Source of the DNA: Nocardioidaceae bacterium SCSIO 66511
Lineage (GTDB): Bacteria > Actinomycetota > Actinomycetes > Propionibacteriales > Nocardioidaceae
Direction of reading: 5' to 3'
NCBI GenBank assembly: GCA_023100825.1
Contig: CP095846.1
Coordinates: forward strand, 2,914,001 to 2,978,000
DNA length: 64,000 nt
Shown here: positions 42,415 to 50,558 of the stretch, one piece after another
Layout of the letters: each line of letters starts with the position of its first letter
How positions within the stretch are numbered: the stretch's first letter is position 1
The notes under the pieces: generated by a model
Databases searched by the model: none
The model's input: the letters and a program-made list of their open reading frames with translations, nothing else
Told to the model about the DNA's origin: nothing
Position numbers and translations under genes: made by a program

Positions 42415-43065
42415 TCATCCGCTGTGCACGATCTCGGTCGACCACTCGTCACGAGGTTGGGCGTGTAGGCGCCAGTAGTGTTCGGCGATGTCGTCCGGGT
42501 CGAATGCGGTTCCGGGCGCTACTGTCCCGGCCACCGTGACGGTCGCTGCGTGGATCCCATGGTCGCGGTGTTCCTGGTCGATAACCTCGACCAGTGCGCG
42601 GACCCCGGCCTTGCCGAGCGACAGCGAAACGTACCGGTGGTTCACTTCCGGCATGCCGCCGGTGATGATGAACGTACCGCCCCCACCGTCCTGCATGGCG
42701 GGTACGACCCGCGCCGCCGTGGTGATCGCGCCCGCGACGTTCACGGCCCATGCCGCTTGATGCTCGGCTATCGACAGGTGGCCGATGTCGTCCGCGCGGA
42801 TCACTGCCGCGTTGTAGACCACCACCTCGGGCGGGCCGAGCTCCACGACGACGCGGTCCAGCGCGGTGCGCAGTGCCGGCTCGTCGCTCGCGTCCGCCGG
42901 CTCCGCGACCACCGTGCCGCCGAATCCGCTCAGCCGCCCCCGTACGGAGTCGAGGGTCCCCTGCGAGCGGGCGACCAACCCGACCGAGAATCCCTCCTTC
43001 GCGAACCGCACGGCCACCGAGGCGCCGATACCGACCCCCGCGCCGACCACGATCAGGCCTGCCAT
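42415..43065 (-). CDS. short-chain dehydrogenase/reductase
   Basis: A 216-residue SDR with the Rossmann motif LIVVGAGVGIGASVAVRFAK, the cofactor strand FSVGLVARSQGTL (Arg suggests NADPH), VVYNAAVIRADDIGHLS (NAA instead of NNAG) and a Tyr/Lys pair in RYVSLSLGKAGVRALVE. The Ser of the catalytic triad corresponds to ITGG, so that position is Gly, unusual. It is divergent from a MerR gene and its promoter has the 19-bp spacer typical of MerR control. Substrate unknown. Confidence 0.87.
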   Translation of the reverse strand: MAGLIVVGAGVGIGASVAVRFAKEGFSVGLVARSQGTLDSVRGRLSGFGGTVVAEPADASDEPALRTALDRVVVELGPPEVVVYNAAVIRADDIGHLSIAEHQAAWAVNVAGAITTAARVVPAMQDGGGGTFIITGGMPEVNHRYVSLSLGKAGVRALVEVIDQEHRDHGIHAATVTVAGTVAPGTAFDPDDIAEHYWRLHAQPRDEWSTEIVHSG

Positions 43066-43102
43066 GGAACACCTCCGGGTACTGAACTGTTGTCAGTTGC
43101 GA

Positions 43103-43133
43103 ACGTAAGCCGTCACATCGGTGTGAAGGTCAA
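43103..43133 (-). promoter_or_regulatory. MerR-type promoter of the SDR gene
   Basis: On the minus strand TTGACC (43133-43128) and TTACGT (43108-43103) are separated by 19 bases, two more than optimum. The spacer carries the dyad TCACA...TGTGA (43113-43126). Overlong spacers with a dyad between -35 and -10 are the hallmark of MerR-activated promoters, so the adjacent MerR protein probably twists this promoter into activity when it binds its effector. Confidence 0.75.
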
Positions 43134-43151
43134 GTACGAGTGGGGATCGCC

Positions 43152-43511
43152 ATGCACATCGGAACGCTCGCGTCGCGCACCGGCGTCAGCAGACGTCTGT
43201 TGCGCTACTACGAGGAGCAGGGGCTGCTGCGGCCGGCTCGCTTGCCCAACGGATATCGCGAGTACGCGGAGAGCGATGTCGACGCGGTGCACCGGATCCG
43301 CCACCTGCTCGGCGCAGGGCTGCCCACCGACGTCATCGGCACGATCCTGCACTGCGTCGAACACGACGGCGATCGCGTCGTCGCGTCACCATGCCCTGGC
43401 GTGACCGCGCAGTTGACCCGCGAGCGTACGCGGATCGACGACGAGATCAGCCGACTGAGCGGATCTCGCCGTGCGCTGGACGCCCTGCTCGGCTCCGCGG
43501 CAAGCCATTAG
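43152..43511 (+). CDS. MerR-family transcriptional regulator
   Basis: A 119-residue regulator: MHIGTLASRTGVSRRLLRYY then EEQGLLRPARLPNGYREYAE gives the MerR winged helix, followed by a dimerisation helix (TAQLTRERTRIDDEISRLSG). A Cys pair is not evident except CV and CP near residues 78-91, so metal sensing is not supported; an organic effector is likelier. ATG at 43152 is preferred to the GTG at 43140. Divergent from an SDR gene with a 19-bp-spacer promoter. Confidence 0.9.
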   Translation: MHIGTLASRTGVSRRLLRYYEEQGLLRPARLPNGYREYAESDVDAVHRIRHLLGAGLPTDVIGTILHCVEHDGDRVVASPCPGVTAQLTRERTRIDDEISRLSGSRRALDALLGSAASH

Positions 43512-43520
43512 GCTCAACTC

Positions 43521-45272
43521 GTGCCTCAGCTTCGTCTCGCTCTCGCCCAGATCGACACTCACGTCGGCAACCTCGATGCCAATGTCGAGTCGGTTGTCGC
43601 CCAATGCCGAGCGGCGTCCGACCGCGGCGCGCATCTGATCGTCTTTCCCGAGATGACGCTGACGGGATATCCGATCGAGGACCTCGCCATGCGCGCATCG
43701 GTGATCGAAGCATCGCGTACCCGGATCGAGGCGCTCGCCGTCCGGCTCGCCGACGAGGGCCTCGGCGATCTCGTCGCGGTCGTCGGCTTCCTCGACCGTG
43801 CGACCGACGTCGCCGACTCGTTCGGTATCCCCAAGAACGCACCCCAGAATGCCGTCGCCGTGATCCACGGCGGCCGGATCGTTGCGCGTCAGGCGAAGAT
43901 CCACCTCTGGAACTACGGCGTCGGCGACGAGCTGCGTAACTTCGTACCGGGTGACACGATCAACGTCGTCCAGGTGCAGGGCGCCGACGTCGCGATCGCG
44001 ATCTGCGAGGACCTGTGGCGCACGGGCCCTCTTGCAGCGGTACGTGCCGCCGAGGCAGGGCTACTGGTCGTACCGAACGGTTCGCCGTACGAGGCCGACA
44101 AGGACGACGTACGACTCGACCTCTGCTCGTCGCGCGCCGTCGAGGGCGAATGCGCACTCGCGTACGTCAATCTGGTCGGCGGCCAGGACGAGCTCGTCTT
44201 CGACGGCGACGCACTCGTAGTCGACTCGTCCGGAGAGCTGCTCGCGCGATCTCAGCAGTTCGTGGAGGAACTGCTCGTCGTCGACCTCGACCTGCCGGCC
44301 GCAACTCCTGCCATGCCGGGCTCGGACGAACGTTTCGGCGGCCTCAGAATCGCGCGTACCGTCATCTCGGCCGATCCCGTGCCTACCTACGACGCCGACA
44401 TCGCCAGTGTCGCGCCTCGGCTCGACGACCACGAGGAGATCTGGTCGGCGCTCGTGACGGGCCTGCGCGACTACGTACGAAAGAACGGGTTCTCGTCGGT
44501 GTTGCTGGGTATGTCCGGCGGCATCGACTCGACGCTGGTCGCGGCGATCGCGGTAGACGCGCTCGGAGCCGAGAAGGTCTACGGAGTGTCGAACCCGAGC
44601 GAGTGGTCGACCGAGCACTCACGCACCGATGCCGCCGAGCTCGCCCGGCGCACCGGCCTGCACCTCGACACGGTCGCGATCGCGCCGATCAAGGACGCTT
44701 ACGACGCCGCGATCGCCGTCGACGGACTCGCGGCGGAGAATCTCCAGGCCCGCATCCGCGCGGTGATCTGGATGGCGCTGTCCAACCAGCATGGGCACCT
44801 CGTGCTCGCCTGCGGCAACAAATCCGAGCTCGCCACGGGCTACTCCACCATCTACGGTGACGCGGTCGGTGGGTACGCCCCGATCAAGGACGTACCCAAG
44901 ACGCTCGTCTGGCAGCTCGCGCGGTGGCGCAACGCTGCGGCCGAACAACGCGGCGAGACCCCACCGATCCCGGAGAACACGATCAGCAAGCCGCCGTCGG
45001 CAGAACTTCGGCCCGGGCAGCTCGACACCGACTCGTTGCCGCCTTACGACGTGCTCGACGCGCTGCTGGACGCGTATGTCGAGCGCGACCTCGGCACCGC
45101 CGCAGTGATCGCCGAGGGCTTCGACGCCGAGCTCGTCGAGCGCGTCGTGACTCTCGTCGACCGGGCGGAGTACAAGCGGCGTCAGTACCCGCCAGGGCCG
45201 AAGATCTCCCGCCGCAACTTCGGCCGCGACCGCCGCGTGCCGATCACGAACGCCTGGCGCGAGCAGGTCTGA
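43521..45272 (+). CDS. nadE: glutamine-dependent NAD+ synthetase
   Basis: A 583-residue two-domain enzyme making NAD+ from nicotinate adenine dinucleotide with ammonia from glutamine. The N-terminal nitrilase-like glutaminase shows the Glu of LIVFPEMTLTGYPIEDLAMR, Lys of RQAKIHLWNYGV and the nucleophile Cys of VAIAICEDLW. The C-terminal synthetase has the pyrophosphate loop LLGMSGGIDSTLVAAIAVDA and the conserved ACGNKSELATGYSTIYGDAV. GTG start at 43521, just 9 bp after the MerR stop. The shorter glutamine-dependent class (about 580 residues) fits. Confidence 0.95.
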   Translation: MPQLRLALAQIDTHVGNLDANVESVVAQCRAASDRGAHLIVFPEMTLTGYPIEDLAMRASVIEASRTRIEALAVRLADEGLGDLVAVVGFLDRATDVADSFGIPKNAPQNAVAVIHGGRIVARQAKIHLWNYGVGDELRNFVPGDTINVVQVQGADVAIAICEDLWRTGPLAAVRAAEAGLLVVPNGSPYEADKDDVRLDLCSSRAVEGECALAYVNLVGGQDELVFDGDALVVDSSGELLARSQQFVEELLVVDLDLPAATPAMPGSDERFGGLRIARTVISADPVPTYDADIASVAPRLDDHEEIWSALVTGLRDYVRKNGFSSVLLGMSGGIDSTLVAAIAVDALGAEKVYGVSNPSEWSTEHSRTDAAELARRTGLHLDTVAIAPIKDAYDAAIAVDGLAAENLQARIRAVIWMALSNQHGHLVLACGNKSELATGYSTIYGDAVGGYAPIKDVPKTLVWQLARWRNAAAEQRGETPPIPENTISKPPSAELRPGQLDTDSLPPYDVLDALLDAYVERDLGTAAVIAEGFDAELVERVVTLVDRAEYKRRQYPPGPKISRRNFGRDRRVPITNAWREQV

Positions 45273-45386
45273 TTCTTCGCAACGCGACGTGGCACACATT
45301 CGCTTGCCCGCGCGGCGTACGTACGTGGCAGGCTGAGCACATCCGGGGACTCCACTCGGGAGCCTCGAGATGTGGAGGTTTCAGCC

Positions 45387-46250
45387 ATGCCAGAAGCAAC
45401 CGGTACGCAGGGCGAGGAGGCCGCACCGTACGGCGGCACTCCCAAACCCCGTAAGCGAATTCGGACCCACACGCTGCAGCAGCTGAAAGCACGTGGCGAG
45501 AAGTGGGCGATGCTCACGGCGTACGACCAGTACACCGCGCAGATCTTCGATGAGGCCGGCATCGAGGTGGTGCTCGTCGGCGACTCGGCGTCCAACAACG
45601 TATTCGGCAACGAGACGTCCCTGCCGGTCACGGTCGACGAGCTCATCCCCCTTGCTCGCGCCGTCGCGCGATCGGTGACCAGCACGTTCGTCGTCGCCGA
45701 TCTACCGTTCGGCTCGTACCAGGGGTCGCCGCAACAGGCCTTCGACACGGCCGTGCGGTTCATGAAGGAAGCCCAGGTGCACGCGGTGAAGCTGGAGGGC
45801 GGCCTCTCGGTCGTACCGCAGGTCGAGATGCTGACGAACGCAGGCATCCCCGTGATGGCCCACATCGGCTTCACACCTCAGTCCGAGCACACCCTCGGTG
45901 GCTACCGGATCCAGGGGCGCGGCGACGCCGCCGCTCGTACGATCGAGGAGGCCGAAGCGCTGCAGGAGGCCGGCGCGTTCGCGCTGGTGATGGAGATGGT
46001 TCCCTGCGACGTCGCCGCCGAGGTGACCAAGCGCCTGACCATCCCGACGGTCGGAATCGGCGCGGGACCCGACTGCGATGCCCAGGTACTCGTCTGGCAA
46101 GACATGGCGGGTCTGCGCACGGGCCGGATGCCGCGGTTCGTCAAGCAGTACGCGGCGCTGCACGACGTACTCCTCGATGCGGCGAAGACCTACGCACAGG
46201 AGGTACGCGGCGGGTCGTTCCCCGGTCCGGAGCACACGTTCGAGTCCTGA
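45387..46250 (+). CDS. panB: 3-methyl-2-oxobutanoate hydroxymethyltransferase
   Basis: A 287-residue TIM-barrel enzyme that makes ketopantoate for pantothenate/CoA synthesis with methylene-tetrahydrofolate. Signature segments: [20 protein letters not shown], then [20 protein letters not shown] (metal Asp), [40 protein letters not shown], and [26 protein letters not shown] eight bases upstream fixes the ATG at 45387, five codons after an in-frame ATG that has no such site. No panC or panD is near. Confidence 0.95.
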   Translation: MPEATGTQGEEAAPYGGTPKPRKRIRTHTLQQLKARGEKWAMLTAYDQYTAQIFDEAGIEVVLVGDSASNNVFGNETSLPVTVDELIPLARAVARSVTSTFVVADLPFGSYQGSPQQAFDTAVRFMKEAQVHAVKLEGGLSVVPQVEMLTNAGIPVMAHIGFTPQSEHTLGGYRIQGRGDAAARTIEEAEALQEAGAFALVMEMVPCDVAAEVTKRLTIPTVGIGAGPDCDAQVLVWQDMAGLRTGRMPRFVKQYAALHDVLLDAAKTYAQEVRGGSFPGPEHTFES

Positions 46251-46254
46251 CCCG

Positions 46255-46890
46255 TCAGACGTTGACCGCGGGCACCGCCGCGGCAGGATTCGACCCGGAG
46301 AACGCGGCCGCGATCACGAAGCCCGCGACCTCCTCCAGCTGCCGGTAACGACTCGGCCCGCCGAACGCCATCGGCGTCGCGTTCGCATCCGTGACCAGGC
46401 GGGAGACGACGCGAACTGCGGCGCCGTCACCGGCAAGCGGCACGAGCGGCCGCGTGCCGGTGGGCGGAATCGGCACGGACCAGGTATCGGCCGGCAAGAG
46501 GTGGAACGCCTTCACCACATGGGATTCGGGAGCCAGGTCAGCGATGCGCCCCGCAGCGGAGACACCGGGTGGCGTCAGAATCTCACCGATGCCGTGCTCC
46601 ACCGCGTTGGTCGGGTCTATCAGCGGTTTGCCCGCGAGCACGCCGTCGGACGCTCCAGCCGCGCCAAGGGCGTCCTCGACGCCGGGCCAGAGAACCGCAA
46701 GTAGCACGACGTCACCGAAAGCGGCCGCGTCCCGCAGCGTACCGGCGCGGCCGGTCTCGCCGAGTCTGTCGGCGAGGTCCCGCGCCTTTGTCGCACTTCG
46801 ACCGCCCACGACGATCTCGTGACCGGCGCCTGCCCAGACAGTGCCCAACGCCGACGCCAGCGTCCCTGTGCCGAGAATGCCAATCCGCAT
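46255..46890 (-). CDS. NADPH-dependent F420 reductase-like protein
   Basis: A 211-residue protein with one N-terminal Rossmann domain, MRIGILGTGTLASALGTVWA, then IVVGGRSATKARDLADRLG (Arg/Ser pair for NADPH). LLAVLWPGVEDAL, KPLIDPTNAVEHG and VVKAFHLLPADTW follow the pattern of the F420-NADP oxidoreductase/DP-binding family. The cofactor cannot be settled from sequence. It is divergent from an HxlR gene across a 24-bp palindrome, which suggests control by an electrophile or redox signal. Confidence 0.82.
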   Translation of the reverse strand: MRIGILGTGTLASALGTVWAGAGHEIVVGGRSATKARDLADRLGETGRAGTLRDAAAFGDVVLLAVLWPGVEDALGAAGASDGVLAGKPLIDPTNAVEHGIGEILTPPGVSAAGRIADLAPESHVVKAFHLLPADTWSVPIPPTGTRPLVPLAGDGAAVRVVSRLVTDANATPMAFGGPSRYRQLEEVAGFVIAAAFSGSNPAAAVPAVNV

Positions 46891-46945
46891 AGCTGTCTCC
46901 CTTACCTCCGTGAATCTGGCTGGAGATGACTACGCTAGACAGCCC

Positions 46946-46969
46946 GTTACGCACCGATCGGTTCATAAC
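46946..46969. promoter_or_regulatory. operator between F420-reductase-like and HxlR genes
   Basis: A nested palindrome centred at 46957.5: inner ACCGATCGGT (46953-46962) and outer GTTA/TAAC (46946-46949, 46966-46969). It lies 20 bp before the HxlR ATG and 55 bp before the divergent reductase gene, the normal location for an HxlR site controlling both. Confidence 0.7.
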
Positions 46970-46989
46970 GCACGGAGGAGGATCGAGCC

Positions 46990-47343
46990 ATGGCACAGGA
47001 GCGACGGACGTCGGAGCCCCTCGTCGCAGACTGCATGGTTCGCGCGGTTGCCGACCTGTTCACACACACGTGGGACCCGGTCGTACTGGCAGCGCTGCGT
47101 GCCGAGCCGCTTCGGCGCCGCGACCTGCGCGCAGCCATCGGCGGGGTGAGCGACAAGGTACTCACACAGGCACTTCGACGGCTCACCCACGCGGGTTTGG
47201 TCGAGCGCCGCGCACTCGCCGGGGCACCGCCACGGGTCGACTACGCGACCACCGACCTCGGCAACTCCTTGGTCGACGGTCCGATCACCTCGATGGGTGA
47301 CTGGGCCGTCGAGCACGGCCACCGACTGCTCCCGCCCGAGTAG
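46990..47343 (+). CDS. HxlR-family transcriptional regulator
   Basis: A 117-residue winged-helix regulator: VRAVADLFTHTWDPVVLAAL, then RRRDLRAAIGGVSDKVLTQA and LRRLTHAGLVERRALAGAPP, DYATTDLGNSLV. One Cys (VADCMVR, residue 15) lies at the place used for redox or electrophile sensing in several HxlR proteins. GGAGGA precedes the ATG. It probably controls itself and the divergent reductase through the GTTA...TAAC palindrome. Confidence 0.9.
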   Translation: MAQERRTSEPLVADCMVRAVADLFTHTWDPVVLAALRAEPLRRRDLRAAIGGVSDKVLTQALRRLTHAGLVERRALAGAPPRVDYATTDLGNSLVDGPITSMGDWAVEHGHRLLPPE

Positions 47344-47357
47344 CCCGCGCGAGATTC

Positions 47358-48008
47358 TCAGACGTCGGTGATGCGCACCCCCGCGTGTGCCTTGTACCGC
47401 CGGTTGATCGCGATCAGGTTGGCCGTGAGCGCCTCGACCTGATGCGCGTTGCGGAGGCGCCCGCCGTAGATGCCGCGCATGCCGGGGAGCAGGTCGACCA
47501 GCTCGATGATCTGCCCGATCGCTTCGCGGTCCTCACCCAGCACGAGTACGTCGAGCGCCAGGTCATCGATGGACAGGTCTGCGAGCGATACCGCCGAGAC
47601 ATGGTGGAAAGCCGCCGTGACCGTCGACCCCGGCAGCAGTGCCGCCGCCTGCTGGGCCGCGCTGCCCTCGGGTACGTCCAACGCGTACGGACCCTGCTTG
47701 TCGAAACCGAGCGGGTTGACCGAGTCGACCACGAGCTTGCCGCGCAGCGCGGGCTCGAGCTCGGCCAACGTGTCGGCGTGGCCGTCCCATGGCACCGTGA
47801 TCACGACGATGTCCGCCTGTGCCGCGCACTCGACGTTCTCAGCCCCGCGTACACCGTGGCCGAGCTCGGCGGCAACCGACTCCGCGCGTTCCGCCGAACG
47901 CGAGCCGATCACCACCTCACGCCCCGCGACGGCCCAGCGAAGTGCGAGTCCGCGTCCTTGGGGTCCGGTGCCGCCGATGATGCCGATTGTCTGTGTCATG
48001 AAGGGCAT
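47358..48008 (-). CDS. NADPH-dependent F420 reductase
   Basis: A 216-residue protein, start either 48008 or the in-frame ATG at 47999 (MTQTIGIIGG). The Rossmann motif IGIIGGTGPQGRGLALRWAV and REVVIGSRSAERAE, then VPWDGHADTLAELEPALRGK, VVDSVNPLGFDKQGPY and TVTAAFHHVSAVSLADL match F420:NADPH oxidoreductase (NpdG) closely. It reduces F420 with NADPH or the reverse. It is the second such protein within 2 kb. It converges on the HxlR gene (14 bp between stops). Confidence 0.87.
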   Translation of the reverse strand: MPFMTQTIGIIGGTGPQGRGLALRWAVAGREVVIGSRSAERAESVAAELGHGVRGAENVECAAQADIVVITVPWDGHADTLAELEPALRGKLVVDSVNPLGFDKQGPYALDVPEGSAAQQAAALLPGSTVTAAFHHVSAVSLADLSIDDLALDVLVLGEDREAIGQIIELVDLLPGMRGIYGGRLRNAHQVEALTANLIAINRRYKAHAGVRITDV

Positions 48009-48042
48009 CGTCTCGCGTCCGTCTGCGGACTCGGCAGGGAGG

Positions 48043-48561
48043 TCACTTCGCGGTGGGGCCCTCGTCTCGTACCCGCTCGACCTCGGACATCGCCTCCCGC
48101 AACTTTCCGAGCCACTCCTCTGTGTTGTCGCCGACCAGACGTACGCACCAGGCAAGCGCATGCGACCGGCTCCGCGCGACGCCAGCGTCGACAAGCGTGT
48201 CGAGCACGATTCGCTGCGGCTGTCGCAGCCGGGTCATCACCGGGACGGACAGGTTCGTGAAGACATCGCGCTGCGATCCGCACTCGACGCCCCACGCGAC
48301 CTTGCGCTGGAAGCGTCGTTCGGCCTCGCGGGCGACCGCGATGCGGTCGTCGCGGGTGTCTTCACGAAAGCGCGAGATGCGGCCCGCGATCGCTTCCAAC
48401 GCCTCGCCGCTGTCATCGTCGGCCGCAACGCCGTCGGGCGGCGCGATCGTACCGACGATCGTGATCTCCTCTCGATCTGTCGTCACCTCTGCGGGCCCGG
48501 TGAACCACTCATCGGGCAACCGGCCACGGACCCAGCCCGCGACCTCATCTTGACCAACCAT
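48043..48561 (-). CDS. conserved hypothetical protein with RHH-like C-terminus
   Basis: A 172-residue cytoplasmic protein. The N-terminal part, DEVAGWVRGRLPDEWFTGPA then EVTTDREEITIVGTI, is compact and conserved-looking. The C-terminal part, RLRQPQRIVLDTLVDAGVAR then SRSHALAWCVRLVGDNTEEW, resembles a ribbon-helix-helix DNA-binding segment. The ATG at 48561 has GGAGG upstream. A perfect 19-bp palindrome, at 48576-48594, lies just before its Shine-Dalgarno, suggesting autoregulation. Family name not known to me; the DNA-binding idea is an inference. Confidence 0.65.
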   Translation of the reverse strand: MVGQDEVAGWVRGRLPDEWFTGPAEVTTDREEITIVGTIAPPDGVAADDDSGEALEAIAGRISRFREDTRDDRIAVAREAERRFQRKVAWGVECGSQRDVFTNLSVPVMTRLRQPQRIVLDTLVDAGVARSRSHALAWCVRLVGDNTEEWLGKLREAMSEVERVRDEGPTAK

Positions 48562-48575
48562 GAAAGAACCTCCGT

Positions 48576-48594
48576 GTAATGATGTAATCATTAC
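48576..48594. promoter_or_regulatory. palindrome GTAATGATGTAATCATTAC
   Basis: A perfect palindrome with 8-base arms GTAATGAT and ATCATTAC and a 3-base centre, strikingly AT-rich for this DNA. It also reads as tandem TGTAATGA/TGTAATCA. It lies 15 bp before the start of the RHH-like gene, so it is probably that protein's own operator. Confidence 0.72.
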
Positions 48595-48642
48595 TCGGAG
48601 CGCAGGCGATCACAAGCCGATCGAAACGGTGCCGGAGCCGGG

Positions 48643-48831
48643 CTACTTGCGCGTTTCGTCGTCGTTCCAGTTCGGGTCGTGCTCCCACTCCTCGTTGCGC
48701 TCTTCGACCTTGTCGAGCGCATGCTCGGCCTCGGCTCGCGTGTCGTAGGGACCGAGGCGGTCGGCTGCCTTACAGCCGCGCTTGCCCTCGACGGCGTGGT
48801 GCTTGAGGCAGTAGAAGTACTTCTCGGCCAT
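48643..48831 (-). CDS. small conserved protein with Cys/His residues
   Basis: A 62-residue acidic protein: MAEKYFYCLKHHAVEGKRGC then KAADRLGPYDTRAEAEHALD and KVEERNEEWEHDPNW. The C..HH..C arrangement could bind a metal. RLGPYDTRAEAEHAL resembles a SPOR-type strand-helix. GCACCGAGATGG carries GAG-type sites before the ATG. Similar short proteins lie beside map in other actinobacteria and are sometimes mislabelled as methionine aminopeptidase. Here it is divergent from map. Confidence 0.68.
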   Translation of the reverse strand: MAEKYFYCLKHHAVEGKRGCKAADRLGPYDTRAEAEHALDKVEERNEEWEHDPNWNDDETRK

Positions 48832-48983
48832 CTCGGTGCTCCTTGTCCGTCGGGCGTTCGTACGACCATCCTGCCTCAGTCACCGGCGAATGCGCGCGGG
48901 CGAGCGGCGCCGGGCGCTTTCCGGCTCACTCCGGTCGTCGGACCCGCTCGGCCACGGCTCGACCTCCGACCTAGACTCGCCGG

Positions 48984-49838
48984 GTGACCTCACTCGTCCC
49001 GTACCCGATCTCGCCGATGCGCGACGTACCCGCCTCGATCGAACGCCCCGAGTACGTAGGTAATCCCGGTCCGGCACCGTTCACCGGCTCGAACGTCCAG
49101 GACGCCGACACCATCGAGCGCATGCGGGTCGCGAGCCGACTGGCTGCACAAACCCTCGACGCCGTCGAAGCGGCGATCGCACCGGGCGTCACCACCGACG
49201 AGCTCGACCGAGTCGGCCACGAGTTCATGACCGAGCACGGTGCGTACCCGTCGACGCTCGGCTATCGCGGCTTCCCGAAGTCGTTGTGCACGAGCGTCAA
49301 CGAGGTCATCTGCCACGGCATCCCCGACGCGCGCCCGCTCGAAGACGGCGACATCGTCAACGTCGACGTGACCGCCTACATCGGTCGAGTGCACGGAGAC
49401 ACGAACAAGACCTATCTCGTCGGAGCTGTCGATGAGGAGTCCAAGCTCCTCGTCGAACGCACCCGCGAGGCGACGATGCGCGGCATTCGCGCCGCGAAGC
49501 CCGGTCGCCGGATCAACGTCATCGGCCGGGTCATCGAGTCGTACGCGAAACGCTTCGGCTACGGCGTCGTACGCGACTTCACCGGGCACGGCGTGGGACC
49601 GGCATTCCATACGGGCTTGGTCATCCCGCACTACGACGACGAACGCTTCGACACCGTGATCGAGCCGGGCATGACGTTCACCATCGAGCCGATGCTGACG
49701 ATCGGCACCCACGAGTGGGACATGTGGGACGACGACTGGACTGTCACCACCAAGGACAAGTCGCGTACCGCACAGTTCGAGCACACCCTCGTCGTCACCG
49801 ACTCGGGTCCGGAGATATTGACGCTCAGCGACGCATGA
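48984..49838 (+). CDS. map: type I methionine aminopeptidase, MapB-like
   Basis: A 284-residue cytosolic enzyme that removes N-terminal Met. A Pro-rich extension of about 40 residues ([20 protein letters not shown] ... PGPAPFTG) precedes the pita-bread domain, as in mycobacterial MapB. Metal ligands can be seen: [20 protein letters not shown] (two Asp), [14 protein letters not shown] (His), MTFTIEPML (Glu) and [10 protein letters not shown] (Glu). GTG start at 48984. Downstream a MITE-like element begins 60 bp after the stop. Confidence 0.94.
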   Translation: MTSLVPYPISPMRDVPASIERPEYVGNPGPAPFTGSNVQDADTIERMRVASRLAAQTLDAVEAAIAPGVTTDELDRVGHEFMTEHGAYPSTLGYRGFPKSLCTSVNEVICHGIPDARPLEDGDIVNVDVTAYIGRVHGDTNKTYLVGAVDEESKLLVERTREATMRGIRAAKPGRRINVIGRVIESYAKRFGYGVVRDFTGHGVGPAFHTGLVIPHYDDERFDTVIEPGMTFTIEPMLTIGTHEWDMWDDDWTVTTKDKSRTAQFEHTLVVTDSGPEILTLSDA

Positions 49839-49897
49839 CGCGATCTGCCCACCGAGAGCAGTTTCGCCATTCATCTGCGCCTGGACATCGCCGTCGC

Positions 49898-50063
49898 TAG
49901 TGTCCTGTGTTTGAAGTGGCTTTACGGAAGGCGTCGTCCAGGTGGATGCATCCGCAAGAACGAGGAGGACAGTCATAGTCGGTCCTATTTCCGACGACGA
50001 GGACGCCGCGGGGCGCCGCCTGGGCGGCGAAAGACGTCAAGGTACTTCAAACGCAGGGCACTA
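49898..50063. mobile_element. MITE-like element, IS630/Tc1-type ends
   Basis: A 162-bp segment (49900-50061) with 20-bp terminal inverted repeats differing at two places: left GTGTCCTGTGTTTGAAGT, right complement GTGCCCTGCGTTTGAAGT. Each end is bordered by TA within CTAG, the target preferred by IS630/Tc1-type transposases, so a TA duplication is likely. The interior has no open transposase frame, hence a non-autonomous element. No other copy is visible in the window. It ends about 40 bp before the next gene and may supply part of that gene's leader. Confidence 0.75.
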
Positions 50064-50103
50064 GCATCCTTGCGACCGAGCCGACTCCCGAGAGGGGCCT
50101 CTG

Positions 50104-50547
50104 GTGGCCAACCCGTCCAAGTTCGCAGGAACCCTCGTCGCGACCGCATTGGTCGCCGCGCTGGCACCGACGGCACCGGCCGTCGCCAACGACCCCGAAG
50201 CACGCTTCGCTCTTCCCGGCACGTACAAGATGAAGAAGAGCAAGGGCCATCTGTCGTTCAAGGTCACCCGCAAGGGCAAGTACATGAAGGGGTGGAAGGC
50301 GATGCTCTTCACCTCCTGCGGCGGATTCCCTGACCCGATCACCTACCAATGGGCGTGGTACGACTTCCCGACCACGAAGATCAAGCGCAGCGGCTGGGTG
50401 CGGCGTACCTGGAAGAAGAAGAACTTCACGATGAAGATGCGTGTGCACTTCGTCGGCAAGCGCGCGAAGAAGGGCTACACCTCATACAGCGGGCCCGGAC
50501 GATGCAGCGCTTCGGAGAAGTGGACCGCACGCCGCGTACACAAGTAG
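50104..50547 (+). CDS. small secreted basic protein
   Basis: A 147-residue protein with a signal peptide (KFAGTLVATALVAALAPTAP, cleavage near AVANDPEA). The mature part is rich in Lys, Trp and Tyr: FALPGTYKMKKSKGHLSFKV, then KGKYMKGWKAMLFTSCGGFP and KIKRSGWVRRTWKKKNFTMK; two Cys could pair. No family recognised. GTG start at 50104 after GAGAGGGG. It contains no CGTACG and follows the MITE-like element immediately. Confidence 0.65.
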   Translation: MANPSKFAGTLVATALVAALAPTAPAVANDPEARFALPGTYKMKKSKGHLSFKVTRKGKYMKGWKAMLFTSCGGFPDPITYQWAWYDFPTTKIKRSGWVRRTWKKKNFTMKMRVHFVGKRAKKGYTSYSGPGRCSASEKWTARRVHK

Positions 50548-50558
50548 TGCGTACCGCC

